DNA of 64,000 nucleotides from Homalodisca vitripennis (GCF_021130785.1 NW_025776859.1:49611-113610), one strand, 5' to 3'. Numbered from the stretch's first letter, positions 23,919-39,000 are shown. Notes: generated by a model from the letters alone, not told the origin. Translations and numbers: made by a program.

Positions 23919-26024
23919 CTTGGAGAATATATCACCAGAAATATTTAATTTTATATAGTGAATAAAAGTAAACTACTAAAGTAACAAGTTTTAATTCTTC
24001 TTTAATGTCTAAAGTACTAGAGCAGATACATTTTCCAAGGCATAACAGGTTCATACAAATGTTTCTGTTTAAGAATAAAGAAAGAGTTGCCCATGATGAA
24101 TTAGGTTTAATTTTACCTTCCGTTTACTGCAGCTTCTGCACTTTGACACTGCTTTGTCTCAGTGAAGTTTCTGACTAAGTTTGGAAGATTGAAATTACCT
24201 TGAAAAAAAGACACTCTTAAAAGTTAAAATATTGAAATTTTCTAAATTTTCGTTGAAAATTAAATGAAGTAGCCTAGTTGTCTGTTTAAAAACTTACATT
24301 CTTGTTGGTTCACTGATAAGGGCACCAGTACAGTTTATGAATACAGAAACTAGTACAATGTATGAATGTACAGAAACCCTCCAATAACCCTAACTAAACG
24401 CTAATGTTCAAACAGAGAACTAATGCTTCTCCCATCCTTATGGACTTGACCCAGAAAGCATAGATTTTATAAGAATGAGCCAAGCCTTACATCAAGTAGT
24501 GCTTACCTGTAGAGTTTATGTTACTCTACATTCTATAGTAATACTAATGTACTTTCCTGGTGCATTTATCATTTTAAGATACCAATGCTACTACATATTT
24601 TATAAGACTTATATTTGAGACCTCCGAATTTAATCAAAATTTTATGTGAAATATTTACATTCGATATAATGAGTTATCAAAACCAATACTAAGTTATTCA
24701 ACATCTTGATATAAGAATATTGCCAAGATATTGTTAATTTTCATAAGATTTAAAGTAAATGCTTATTATAACATATTTAGACGATAATTGTAAAATAACT
24801 AGCCTAATTGAAAGGTTGTAATATTACTTATTAAAAGAATTAAATTTATTTTATAGTTTTCAATGAACGCTTTGCATGGAAGACTAGATTAACTACATTA
24901 ACTTGTTGTAATAATAATTAAAGCTTACACTTAAAAACATATTAGATATGGATTAGCGATTAATTTTAGAAGTAAAAAACAATCTTTAAATAGGTTATTG
25001 CTGGATCTAGATTTAGAAAATATAAAAAACTGTGGTTAAAAATTTCCTAAAAAACATAAAGACAACATATTTGAATATACATATATCTTTCACCCGTTCT
25101 AGATTTCAGTGCTATGGTCAGAATCATGTTTTTATTGCCCAATTAGGATTCCTGAGCTAAAAGGTTTCAATTTAGCCACTAACCTTTATATTTAAACATA
25201 TTAAATGTAATTATTTTCTAACGTTAAAGTTAAAATATATATGTTACAATATCGAACTGCTGTAGTGAAAGATAGCGGAGTCCTATGGAGTTAAAAGAAA
25301 GCAATAAGTACTATAATATTTTATACACAAGGATAGTACACCTTTTGATACTATATGGATCATTCTCATTTCTAACTATGAATATGAAATGTTCCAAGTT
25401 TTAGAAACAGATAGAGTCTTTCAAACATGAGGATGAAAAACTTTGTTGAGGAAGGAGAAGAAACACCAACGTAGACTGTTAGATTCAATATTTATCGTCA
25501 AGACAACCAAGTATTATTTGTCGTCAAGTTGAGTATCACCTAAATTTTAACCCCTTCTTAGAAGCTGAAACTTAAGGGAAAAGTTAATTGAACCCTCATC
25601 CTTTATTGATTGGTTTAGAGGTCGCGTGAGGCCGTCGCTCTACGACTATACAACAGAAATTGACAAGATTTAGTGATCATAAAAATATCCTTTCAAGGGA
25701 GGACCTCCATTAATACAAAATTAACGATGTATTTATAATTTACTATCATATACTTTAGAAATATTATGTATAGATACATGTATAATCAAAAAAAAATGGT
25801 GGTTTCATTCTGAGAAATGTCACTGAGATGGCTATTACACTTTTTCAGAATAATTTTATACGTTGTTGGTTTTAAATGATTTCAAACTGACATTTCACAT
25901 TTAAAAAGAAAGGAATATCCATTAAGAATAAAAATAAAATGTAGAAAATTAAATTAACAGAAATATTAAAGCTGTAACAAGTACACTGTAAGCATTTCAG
26001 CAATGACAATGTTACACTACACGC
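23919..26024 (+). repeat. segmental duplication arm, copy 2
   Basis: Direct tandem copy of 21209-23329. It joins copy 1's minisatellite in the middle of a repeat unit (after CAGAACTGC at about 23910), so the duplication junction lies inside or just beyond the array. Several short indels distinguish the copies, for instance around 24,130 and 24,340. Confidence 0.93.
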
Positions 26025-27332
26025 ACTGAGTCATACAGTACAGGCTGCGGCAGCACATCTTCAGGTACTGCTCAGAACTGCTAGTGGCAAATTAAACAAA
26101 TAACGTACTCGACCCATACAGTACAGGCTGCGGCATCAAATCTTTAGGTACTGCTCAGAACTGCTAGTGGCAAATTAAATAACCAACGTACTTGGCCATA
26201 CAGTACAGTCTGTGGCAGCACATCTTCAGGTACTTCTCAGAAGTGCTAGAGGCAAATTAAACAACCAACGCACTCGCCCATATAGTACAGGCTGCGGCAG
26301 CACATCTTCAGGTAATTCTCAGAACTGTAGAGACAAATTACACAACCAACCCACTCGCCCATGCAGTACAAGCTGCGGCAGCACATGTTCAGGCACTTCT
26401 CAGAACTGCTAGAGGCAAATTACACAACCAACGCACTCGCCTATACAGTACAAGCTGCGGCAGCACATCTTCAGACACTTCTCAGAACTGTAGAGGCAAA
26501 TTACACAACCAACGCACTTGGCCATACAGTACAAGCTGCGGCAGCACATCTTCAGGCACTTCTCAGAACTGTAGAGGCAAATTAAACAACTAACGTACTC
26601 GACCATACAGTACAGGCTGCGGCATCAAATCTTTAGGTACTGCTCAGAACTGCTAGTGGCAAATTAAATAACCAACGTACTTGGCCATACAGTACAGTCT
26701 GTGGCAGCACATCTTCAGGTACTGCTCAGAACTGCTAGAGGGAAATTAAACAACCAACGCACTCGCCCATACAGTACAAACTGCGCCAGCACATCTTCAG
26801 GTACTTCTCAGAAGTGCTAGAGGCAAATTAAACAACCAACGCACTCGCCCATATAGTACAGGCTGCGGCAGCACATCTTCAGGTAATTCTCAGAACTGTA
26901 GAGGCAAATGACAGACCAACGCACTTGGCCATACAGTACAGGCTGCGGCAGCACATCTTCAGGTACTTCTCAGAACTGCTAGAGGCAAATTAAACAACCA
27001 ACGCACTTGGGCATACAGTACAAGCTGCGGCAGCACATCTTCAGGTACTTCTCTGAAGTGCTAGAGGCAAATTAAACAAACCAACGCACTCGCCCATACA
27101 GTACAGGCTGCGGCATCACAGCGTCAGGTACTTCTCAGAACTGCTAGAGGCAAATTAAAACAACCAACGCACTTGGCCATACAGTACAAGCTGCGGCAGC
27201 ACATCTTCAGGTACTGCTCAGAACTGCTAGTGACAAATTAAACAACCAACGCACTCGACCATACAGTACAATCTGCGGGAGCACGTCTTCATGTACTGCT
27301 CAGATCTGCTAGTGGCGAATTAAACAACCATC
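26025..27332 (+). repeat. 82-bp minisatellite, about 16 units
   Basis: The homologue of the 87-bp array at the end of duplication copy 2, but with about sixteen units of roughly 79-86 bases. They share CATACAGTACA, GCGGCAGCACATCTTCAGG and CAGAACTGCTAG. Units lack the in-frame length of the first array. A longer block is duplicated inside it: about 26,107-26,330 recurs at about 26,597-26,900 with the same private variants (CATCAAATCTTTAGG, TCTGTGGCAGC), a displacement of about 486 bases or six units. The array ends at about 27332 in unrelated sequence. Confidence 0.96.
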
Positions 27333-30300
27333 GAGAGTGTACCTATGAAATAATGGAGAAAAATGCAGAGCGTATGATCAATAATGCACGTAGTTTGCTT
27401 AAGCCGAATTTTATACCTATTTTGAAATTTATATCACTCGTTAGTCTTAAAGACTTGATTAATTTTAAAACGAACTAAGTACGATCATACTTTAATATAT
27501 GCAACACATGTAGCCTAATTAAAAGAGCAGACTTAAACTTCTACATGTAACTTCTGCGAAGCCAGTTAGACGATACGTAGAGTTACCAACTTCTCCTTTG
27601 TATAATAGTGTAGACTAAGTAATTTATCCTGGTATGCCAAGATTTAAACTTGATAACGTAAGTCTACAATAACCTAGAATAATTTAGTCGAGGCTTTATT
27701 TATCATTATTTCTTTGTGTGGAATATCTGAATATATAAATCCCTAGTAGATCAATACGACTGTTGACGGATTGAGTTTTTGTATAAGGGTTAACCTCTAA
27801 TACCTAACTTACAACCAACAGCTAAGGTGGATACTTCACCCATACAAGCAGCAGTCACGATTGATTTTGTTTCAATCGTTTGGTGATGTTAGATTAACTT
27901 AGTATTGACTATGTAGAAAATCACTACGTGGATATTATCAAGCCTTTACCTCAATTCGTTTTTGAAGTATGATTCAATAAATAAACCAATTAATATTCCT
28001 TCTCCTGAATGAGTAAACACTAAAACTGTTCAAGCAGTTTGTTCCTAACAACACATGTCCTTCTCCCACAAACACGTCGATAAACTGTTACATGAAAGGT
28101 TAGCTAATATTGAGTTCACGTGTTGGCATATTGGCATATTGGGCGGGCAAATCTGTCGGCTGGTACGTAAATATAGCTAACCATTGTTTTTATTGTAAAT
28201 TTCCAAACTTGGAAACATCAATACATAGTGCAGTATATTTCTTTGTCTTTCGGCTAGTATGAGTATGCGAAGTGGTTTGCTAGATTCTCATAAAAAGCAT
28301 ACAAGCATAAATAAATTAATATGGACTGAACCGTATATAAGCGTTTAATTTAAATGCTAGGATTGTCCCCATATTATTTTATACTTTTCATACATTTTAA
28401 ATAATTCACTGTGTTGCATAATTATTAGATTACACCCTCCCCACTACTTCTTGTCATTTATGAAAATAGTTTTAATATAAGTTGTATAGTTAAACAGCTG
28501 TTTTTATTTAAAACCCAATTGAAAATATGACATTTGTCACACCGAAATAGCTTACCAGAGAAATAGTGAGGTGAATCATACAGACCATGAAATACATTTT
28601 AAGAGTGTTTACTTCGATTTGCAGAGACCAGTTTGTTATGAGGAATGTTTAATGTTTTTTAATAGTAAATAGGGCAAATACATACGTTGAAAGTAATGTT
28701 TATAAAATTAAAGTATCGAATTTCAGCTAACTTTATGAAGCCTTAAAATCTCAAATTGTGGAACATAGCTATTAAATAATATGCATATGTATAATTTTGC
28801 ATACTAAAAATTCGTGTATAAATATGCAACTGTTAGAATATCCCAAAGGAAAAACCTTTACCTTGAAATTGAAAGTAAGATCATATCGAAATACTAAATG
28901 TCGTATTACAATTTGATGTATGAGTATTACGAGTTCTTTTCAATCCTATCGTATGACGGAGTACTAATTAATACTTAGGAACATTAGGAATATTAGGAAA
29001 CAAAATATTTGGTGAAGGATTACTCAGTTATTTTTTTACTGTACAAAATTATACTTGTAGCTCACAATGCACGAAAGGCAATGTTTGCAAGTCACACAGC
29101 TGTGATAAGGAAGTTTTTAACTTTAGTTACTCACTGGCAACACTACTTGAATATTTTACAAGTCAAATTTTTTATTCAACTTTAACACGCGCTAACTGGG
29201 GCTTTGTATTTGTATAATTAACAGTAAAGATCTTGTGTTTCATTTATAGTGCTTTCATTAGTTTGAAGCGTGTTACGTGTTTTTACTTTATTTATTAATC
29301 ATATTCACTTAAAATATAAATAAAAAAAGTATATACCTTATTTAAAAAATATTAAATTCTTATGACGCCTTATCAATAAACTTTAAAAATACGTTTATAC
29401 AGCAATAACAAAGCCTTATATTTGTACTGTGTTAACGTTGTTTTCAAGTACGTATTAAAATATTTGGATAAGTTTTTTATTGAGTACGAAATATTATTCT
29501 TGAGGTCAAGTACTACCATTTTATTTTACCCCCCCCCCACCAGCTGGCCCTAAGTAGAACTCAGCACTAAAGGTAGATTCGGAGTGAGAGCTTTGCAAAT
29601 ACTGTTTGAAGGTTTCACTTCAGTAATTGAGTCTTGGCAATGATAGCAAATTATAGCAAAAAGTCCCAATGATAGCAAGTTCATGCTGTGTTATCAGGAA
29701 AATGTTCACTGGTTATTGTTTTCCTAAACCAACAAACATAAGAAGGTGATGGATCACTTTAGACTTTCATATGGTAACTTAATTGTTCAACAGTTACAAT
29801 GAAAGGTCTTTGATTTTATTCAAAAATATATATTATTAAGTTGTAAGCGTTTCACCATTCATAAAATTACTGTTTACTCCATGCTTTACTGCGATAAAAG
29901 ACTGCGAATGTTCCATGATTCCCTATACTAATTATTCATATTTACATCACCACCTAATTGGAGTTGGCTTATAGATGTGTTGATCGTTGGAATGTAGTGG
30001 TGTAGTTGAATGATGAGAGGAACCGTCACTAAGGTGCTGAAGAATAGACGCTCCCAGAGTTATTTATAACTGATAAATTTTAGTGATGATTTTCTATGAA
30101 TTCCTAAAAAATTTTCTTGATTTATTAGTCAGTCCTGTTATTGGTTTTATATATCATTTACTCGAAGTCGACGTACTTGCAACAGCCATTTCCGTTTTAC
30201 ATTGACTGTTATCAGATACCCTTCATATGTCGTGTGTTATCTATCCGAAGTATTACACCTATCACAACACAAAAACATTTAATAATGTAAACCTCATGAA

Positions 30301-32986
30301 AATCATTACACTTGGCAGAAAACGTGACTATACAAAATAATAATATTTATAACCCTACAGTCCCTTCTTAAGTTCATGCCTGTACCCGTCCCTTTGTGTT
30401 TTTCTCCGTGCAATAAATATTGGTAGAAAGTTTCTATACCTAAATACTCTTTGTCAAATGAAGGACTCTAGAAATTATATTGGGGTCAATAGTTAAGTAA
30501 ATATAAGATCATTAGTAACCATAATCGAAAGCAATTTTCGCCCGGTAAGTTAATTTTTAATTAAACTAAGTATACTAAGAATGTTAATGATATATATAGA
30601 TAATATATTTTAGTATTCTAAAAATTCTACATAAATTTCTTTTTTTTATTTCTGTCGCATCTTGTACGAAATTTGTAAACAAATGTGTGAGGAAAACTTC
30701 ATAAAAATAAAATGTTACAATCGTGAAAGGATTCAATTAATAATTCGAAACCCATTGTTATTTTGTTTATCAGCTTGGTTTTATATTAAATGACAACCTT
30801 ATAAAACAGCTTTGATCATTTCGTTAATCTTGTCCCTTTGCGCTTCAAACAAGTCACTGAATAATTGTAAGAGCTAAACCTGTGTACATGTCTGTCCTGG
30901 AGGGAAATTAAATCTTTGATAAAAGGCTTTGTTTCATTGATTAGTTTAGCCCCTCAGTGTGCCATAATTCATCTTTGACTGATACTAAATCGATTTTTTT
31001 TTATTTTAGTGAAATTATCTACCTTACAATTTTTCAATTCTTAAAACTTTATTATAGCGTTAAGGACATTTATATAAATGTCAACATTAAATTTAAAATT
31101 GTAAAAAACCAAAATTTAAGACATACCTGTTCCCTTCGTTTTAAAGCTATCTCCATTGGGATATTCTAACACTTGCATATTTATACGAGTTTTTACTATG
31201 TAAAACTATACATATGCATATTATTAAAGTGGTATAAAGTTTGGTCCTATGTTCCACATTATAAGACTGTAAGTCTTTCGAATGTTAGTCAAAATTCGAT
31301 AAATTTGTTGAAATAGCATGTAGACATAAAATGCACAAAGAGATTTATAGAAGATATTAGAATCATTTATGTGTGATCCATGTTCCGTCCATTGAATTGT
31401 TCATCAGGAACCTCATACATCATAACACATTGAAAAATGCTCCTTACAAAAAATAACATGAAGATCAAGAGTTGTATGAAAACCGAAAAATGAATCTCAG
31501 TAACTGCATTATATGCGTTAATAATCTAAACATAAATATCTTATGGTTTATCCTCATAATACACACTCTGTTTACTAACTTGTTTATTTTTGTGTTTTTC
31601 TCGTTGCCAACACGGATACCCTGAGCGAACAATTTAATGACAAGTAACTTCGTGGCTTGGATAACTCATACCTCTTAATGGACCGATTTGTTCAATTTTC
31701 AATAGCAATGTATAGATAACATATGTAGAGTTTCACACCAAATTTTTAACCTCTAGGTATACTCGTTAGGCACGTTGTACGTACAGAGAGGCAGGTTGGG
31801 TTTCCTTCAGCATTTCGTTGTCAAACGAAGAATGTGTCCATTGACTCTTCAGACCATACGTTGTTCAATATTTTTTAATACGGGATGGAATATTTCGTTC
31901 ATATTTATTTAAGCTGTTAGGTATAAATAACAGTAAGAGATATTAGGTAAACTTTTTTATTCCACATATAAGTATTCATTCATAATGTCTTTATATATTT
32001 TACCTTTGATAAATAAGGGTTGCTAAAATATAATAGGACTTATTATTTTTAACCCTAATTAATTGAATCCTAGGTAGAACAATTTTAAATTTTAGGATAA
32101 AATCTTTTAGTTAAATTTTTTCAGTTAATACAATTCCTACATGAAACTTTGACTTCTTAATAAACACTTTTAAGGAGGTTTTTCAGACAAAGTGCATGTC
32201 TTCTGGAACTTAAAATTTAAAAATTTGATATAAGATGAATCTAGAAAAACAGTTTGAAATAATAACAATACTTATATCTTGTGAGGACGCAAAGAAAACT
32301 TTCAATGTTCGTATTAAAAAAGAATTATTATTGTTTTTTTTAATACAAACTATACTTTGAAATGGGAACACCATATGAAATATCAATGGAAGAAATATCT
32401 AAATATGCCCCCTGTATTGTTAACTGCAAATAAACTAAAAAGTTAGGATGCGACATATGATACAAGGAGTTTAAACATATATTTACAGATAGACATGCTC
32501 AAATATAAATAATCTGTTTCGCAGGGGTTGTTTTAAAAACGGCTATCGAGTTATCAGGGATGGATGTTGATTTATTGTTTACTTTGATTTATGTGTTAGC
32601 AGCCTGTACAAATTAGTGCCTATGGCTGTATCTTAATTCATGTATCATCCTTTATTCAAGTATCCAGATATACGTTTTTGGAATAATTTGCATATTAAAA
32701 AGTAATTACTGACTATTTATTTATTTACCACAAAATTCTGTACATTTCTTCTTACTACAAAATTAATTTTAAACAACTCTTTAAGATTTAATTGTATTTG
32801 CTTTGTTTCGCTATTAGTTAAAAATTTTTGAGTTATGTTTTAATAATATAAAACATACAAAAATAATCTTTTTTAAGTTTTTTTTTATTTCAGGTACGTG
32901 TTTTGGTATTTAGCCATTTTCAGTGTACTAATAAATGGCCTCTAACATAAATAGATTAATATAAAAGCTATTTATTGTTTTATAGA

Positions 32987-33097
32987 CTTAATTATAGCTG
33001 TCATTGATCTTTCGGTCTATGGCAATCATCCTCGATTGATCAAGGCTTTAAAAGTCCCAGATATCATAAAAAAAGTAAAAGAAATAGCTATAATTGT
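32987..33097 (-). repeat. possible Penelope-like 3' fragment with short inverted ends
   Basis: Short inverted ends (AATTATAGCT near 32989-32998 and AGCTATAATT near 33086-33095) enclose a motif that reads, on the minus strand, TCGAGGA (33035-33029), about 15 bases, then CCGAAAGATC (GAAA at 33013-33010). The spacing recalls the CUGANGA...GAAA boxes of hammerhead motifs in Penelope-like elements, here with two changed core bases. It is low-confidence without an alignment. Confidence 0.25.
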
Positions 33098-36000
33098 AAT
33101 TTGAACATCAAATAAATGTGATAACTTAGTTTGATCTTCAAAAAACTTTTTTATTTACATGGTTTAAAGTAATTTTATAAAAATTGTGTGCTTCTTTAGA
33201 CAAACCAAAAGGAAGATGGTTAAAACTGGATAAGTATATTTCGCCTAAATTTGAAAATCTAGATGAATATGTTGTTTTAAATAGCTGACAGAAGTAATTC
33301 GAATTGTACAATATTCTTAAGACAGGCTTTTAATATATTCTGGATATGCAGTGATACTGTCACGACAGATGATATATAGCCTGGAATATGAACATTGAGT
33401 TTTTAAATGTTACTATTGGTGTAGTTGTACTGAAAACCTAATTACATAAATGCTGATTTTAATATTAAATATCCAGAGACTCATCATATATACCTGAGAA
33501 TCGACGATAATTTTCCGAGATTTTTTATAATATCGTTATCCCTAGTTACATTATTCAAAACTAACAGTTATTAATTAAAATCAAAACAATTCAGAAATGT
33601 GAACTGAGAAGGGCTATCTACGTTTCAAAGTAAATTTACGGAATTGAAAACTGTTATTTACTATTATACAAACAACAATTTTCTGTGACATTCTATTTGC
33701 AACATAAAGTAAAAATGATTAGCGAAACAAGCGCTATTTACAAAAAAATATGTTATTTTTACTCTCGTTTGTTTCTTTTTTTTCGTTAGGGGCCTACATC
33801 CAAGTAGATTTTAGGATTTAGTACAAAAATGTGGAACATAAACAAAGGCTGTGATTTCAATGAGTGGTCAATATAATGTTAAAAAGTAGGCGAAACTTTA
33901 AAAACTTCCTCATGCAAACACAAATATATAAATACATTTGACGTGTAGCTCTATTAGTGTCGTTGTCAAGGAGAAGAGGCGTGGAGTCTTCTGTTGCCAA
34001 CACTGAGATGTGACGATGAGGGAGATATAAGTACTTCATTTCAGTCAAGATATCAAGCCCACCTTCACATACAAATCATTTCTAATTCTGTGATTAAATG
34101 TGTTTCCTGTAAAAATACTGTACCAATGAATCTTCTGATTGAAACTGACATGTGAATATTTAAATCAAAACAAAGATACTTTATACATCTACTGGAAAAA
34201 TAAGAACATATATTTTACTGACGTGTAGACGAAAAGAGCTTAAATATTTTATTAATTTAATATACTCGTGCATACTATAATGTTGTAGATGTGTTCCACT
34301 AAATAGGTTCGTTAAAATTTTAGTAATAAATTTATGGGTAATGTTATGAGTCTATACAATAAATTTTGTTCAAAATATTCTAATATTTTATTGTGATACA
34401 CTTATTTGAATTTGAATGCAATGCGACGTTTAGGTAAAATAATTTTTAGAACGAAGGAACCAAAAAAGTAATTAATGTTTTGTAAGCAAGTAAAAACTAT
34501 ATAGGAAAACATGGTAGATTATGGCAACCATTGGGTATATATTACAGAAAATTTAAGTTATTATTTACATGGTCAACATAAAGTAGGCTTGGTCGGGTGC
34601 CATCATTATAGGACTTGGATATTGAACTTTAATTTGATGATTAATTTACTTACAAGTTTTTAAATATTTTTATGGCATTGTTATAATCATTGTATTTTTT
34701 GTCATTCAATGAATTAGTTATAGTATATATTCCTCTCTATTCAATGAGTTTTGTAAAAATACCTTTACCAGAGTATTAGAAGCAAAAGAGAACCATCCTC
34801 CTAAATCTGTATTGAGATCAACACACTGTATCCTACCACCCACCGGTAGATAATTCAATATTATCGGCCAAGCTTTGTGTCTATTGAGAATTGATATCAC
34901 AAAGCTGTTAGAACTAGACGTTAAAACGTGTTGTAAACAACAGATTCAAACTGTTACTTTAGTAACAACGGTTCAAACCATTAGTTACCAAACAATAATG
35001 CAAACAATGGTAGATCCAAAGCAGTACGAAACATTAAGTTTGCAATACAAACAATTTAAATTTTGCTAGGTCCGCGGATATTTGCTTGAATGGGCAACAT
35101 TGTTAACTCAAATATTGAATCGTTTGACTTCAATAAAAAATCCTCTAGCAATTCCTATCCATTTATACAATACTTACCTAATAATTTTTCTAGCGTAAGC
35201 CAATTATTTTAGTTTAGTTATTCACATATACTAGGAATTTATTAAGGGAGTAAAATCAATTACTGATTAGAAAGCGCGAAAATTGGACGCTAATAAAAAA
35301 GATAAACTACTCTACCTCTTTACAATATGCATGTAGAACAAAATTCTGTGCATTTAAATGCTATAACATCATAGACACAACGCCTTTATTTCGTATATAG
35401 GATTTTGGTAAAGGTTGTTGTCTAACAGAAAGTTAGAGTACTACGTTATTTACAAATGTTTGTATCATTGAACCTATTTCTTACCGAAGGTAGTTAATAA
35501 CTAATTAATATAATTGCTCCATGACAAAGAACAATGTAACTCATTAATTTAAGTTTTGTCACAGATAGAAACATCAGTATCTTTATATCCCATTTATATG
35601 ATGGTGTGATATGTAAATTAACCGGATCAGATGAAGAATGCATGCAGACATCCCTATTAGTAATCAGATATTCGTTACATTTGGTAGAATGTGGCACCGG
35701 GAATGTAGGAAATATATCACTGGCAGATTATGGTAAATCTAAGTACATTACTAAATAAGAAATTCGGTGTCCCTAGCAGAACAAACATATTTTTATTCAA
35801 AAACCTGAATGTTTAAGTGAAGGATACCAATCAGGGAACTGGAGAAATTTACAAGATAATAATGAAATCAACATTTAATTTAATATACGGTAATTTTTTC
35901 TAAATGCAGGCTAAATATTTTACTATACCATAAGCCTCCCTAAAACAAAGTTAGTTAAAACTAATATTGTAACAGTACTTTCTACAGTACTCTTTCTACA

Positions 36001-39000
36001 AAGTTTTATTGCGGATGAAAGCAGTTTCAATCTCGGCATCCCTCCCGCGTGAATGCAATTTCATCCCGCATTAGGTCACTTTCCAGACTAGTAAGAAAAT
36101 GTATTATTATTATTTCTATCAAAATAAATTACTTATTATTATAAAGTGATAAATTGTAAAAAAATCCTTAAATATTTTACACATAATGTGGACTTTATAT
36201 TGACTGTCATTGCTAGAATCGACACTACATCAGAATCTACGTTAACTATATTAGTCTAGAAGTTGAGAGCCAAATTGCACCAAGTGTGCACAAAAACTTG
36301 TTTTCTTTGAATGATAGAGAAATGTTTACCAATAATAAAATAGATGATCAACTACACACTGTTTTTTGGTGGAGCGTGAAATGTGAGATTCTCAAAAGAA
36401 TTTAAAATAAAAAGCACGTGTTTATTTTGAAAATTATATTTCACATAATTAACACACTTCAAAGTAATTGTCGTTATCGACTTGAAGTAAAATCAGGTTG
36501 TGTTCTTATGAAATTCGAAATGACTAGAATATCCTGGATATTCTGTATAGGTAGTAAAGTATTGACCATTAATTCAAATTGGAAAAGTCCTTCAGAGGCA
36601 AAATATAGGCCTTGAAATCCTTGTTTACCCTCCGTATTAAAACGAATACAACCGTAGTAACTGGTTCAACAAAGTTTTATGACCTGCGAAGACTTCAAGT
36701 TACATTTAAAAGGTACTTAACGTAAGATACGGTTTTAACTTGCACAGATTTCTACTTTAGTGGAAGAAATAAAAATGCAATAGGTAACAAAATCACTTTA
36801 CTCCCATTGTTTATGTTTACACATGGTATTGCTAAATAATTGCCATTCTAAAACACGTTGGAATCGTCAATGTTATTAATTAGTCAACTCGATGGGTTTT
36901 GCTAATCCTATTACTTTTCCTATTCTTGTGGAGATAGAAGGATTTTTCAAATGCCACATTTACTCGATAAGACCTTTTCGCCAAAATAATAGAGATTGGC
37001 TGTCACGTTGAAGATGGCAGAGGGACAAGGATCTCTCCCGGTAACAGTTGGCAACACTGAAGAGTCAAACTACCGATACGAAGATATAGCGTATAGGCGT
37101 AGTAATATTTATCTGTCAACACCCTCCGTATAGACAAATATAGAAAAACATTATCTACATATAATACTATTTTGAAATTATTTTCCACTCGTGAATAGAC
37201 TAATGGGATATTTTATGGAATTTTAACAATTCAGTAATTTCACTGACCAACGTTCCAAGGTTATTTGGAGGAAGCTTTTAAATTATTATTTAATTCTAAA
37301 ATTAGAATTATCTTTTTTCCTTAAGACTACTTATGCAAAATCCGTAAGTAGAAAACCACTAATAACAGTGAGACAACAGAAAGTGAAATTTATGTCAGTA
37401 TAACAATGTATGGGTTATAACAATAGGTAACAGTTATTAAAGTTAGTCTACAAGTTAGGAAAAGGTAGCAAATTAAGGTACTTTACATCCGATAATTGGG
37501 CATCCTCTCACTTTTGAAGTATTTACATATTTTTTATTGGGCTTCATAAAAATTTCTATCTCGAATTTTAAATTCCAAATATTAATGCCACATATGGAAT
37601 TAAGTTAGGATTTTAAAATAATATAGCAAAGAGAGATGAATACAGCCCAGATGACAGCTCCTCAGGTCAATAATGTACTTTAGTATATACCTTATATTAT
37701 ATGATAATAAAGAGAAAGATATTGTGCTGCTGGTAGACGTTTCATCAACAGACTTGTAGGGGATTTACCAAACAGGTCAGAAATGACGTGCGGTAATTGG
37801 TTTAATGTGTTGCTCGCGTATTATCAATTGTTATATGTTTAATGACAGAGTCTCTATTATAACAACTGTTCAATTTATGATAGATTGCGTTTATACGAAC
37901 TTAATTTACAGAATTGCAATTTAATGTATTTGAAATATGTAAACGATAACAGTATTATGGTACAGTTTTATTTATACGAGTAAGTTATTTAAATTTGAAA
38001 TACTGAAATTCAAAGAAGTAGGTCGAGCTAGATAGTATGTTATTGTATATGTGTTTCAGAGCAATACTCTTATTACTATACAAAGAAAGTGATAACATTG
38101 TAAAAAAAATAAAAATTTAGAAATAACTTACCAATCAAAATTAATTACTTTAATTTGTTATTGGATAAGTTATGTTCATTTTCATATGTTATGATAATGC
38201 TTAGCTCAGAAAAGCTCCAAGTGATATATTACAAAAGTAATATACTGCATGGTGCTTTTTTATTAAATCAAATAGTTGTTCTTTTTTTATTAAATATTAA
38301 ATATTTGTAATATAAAATATAGTATATTATTAAATATAAATTAAAATGATTTTTGTCTAATTAGCTTATAATAAAACTGTAAGACAAAATGTTACAAATA
38401 AATATTTTGAAAAATTAACTCAGAATTTATAGAAACGTTGAGGACGTACATGAAATTTTTCAGATAAGGAAAAAAATCACCAATAGAGCATATTCAACTG
38501 AAGAAAATACTAAAATATATACAAAGTATTGTCACGCACTCCGAAAACCTGCATACATTATTGATACAAAATTAGATTTACATTAATTTAACATGTATTA
38601 TAGTTAGTTTCAAACCATCATGATTGATTAATTCTGTGAAAACTCTAAAAGTAACAAACTTTATTGAGCTACGTGGTTCTTGGTTAAAAATCTTTAGGAC
38701 TGCAAGTTATCATTAAACCTCACCGTGAGTCGCGGAAGAAGCAACATTTGAAGTCAATGGCTAATTTCATTGATGAGGTGCCTACATACAGATTTACAGT
38801 CGTACTAAATGGTTTATTACAGAAAACCCCACTCAGCAGAAAACTTATAAATTGTGCCACTCTATTAAGTGATAGGCAGCATTAACGCTCATCCCAATCC
38901 TATTAATGGACATTCACCATCATAGGACTCATTCTTTCCTGTACAAGTTAATTTTCGTGCGAAATTAAATTTCTGCAAAAGAAAAATGTTTCGAGATATC

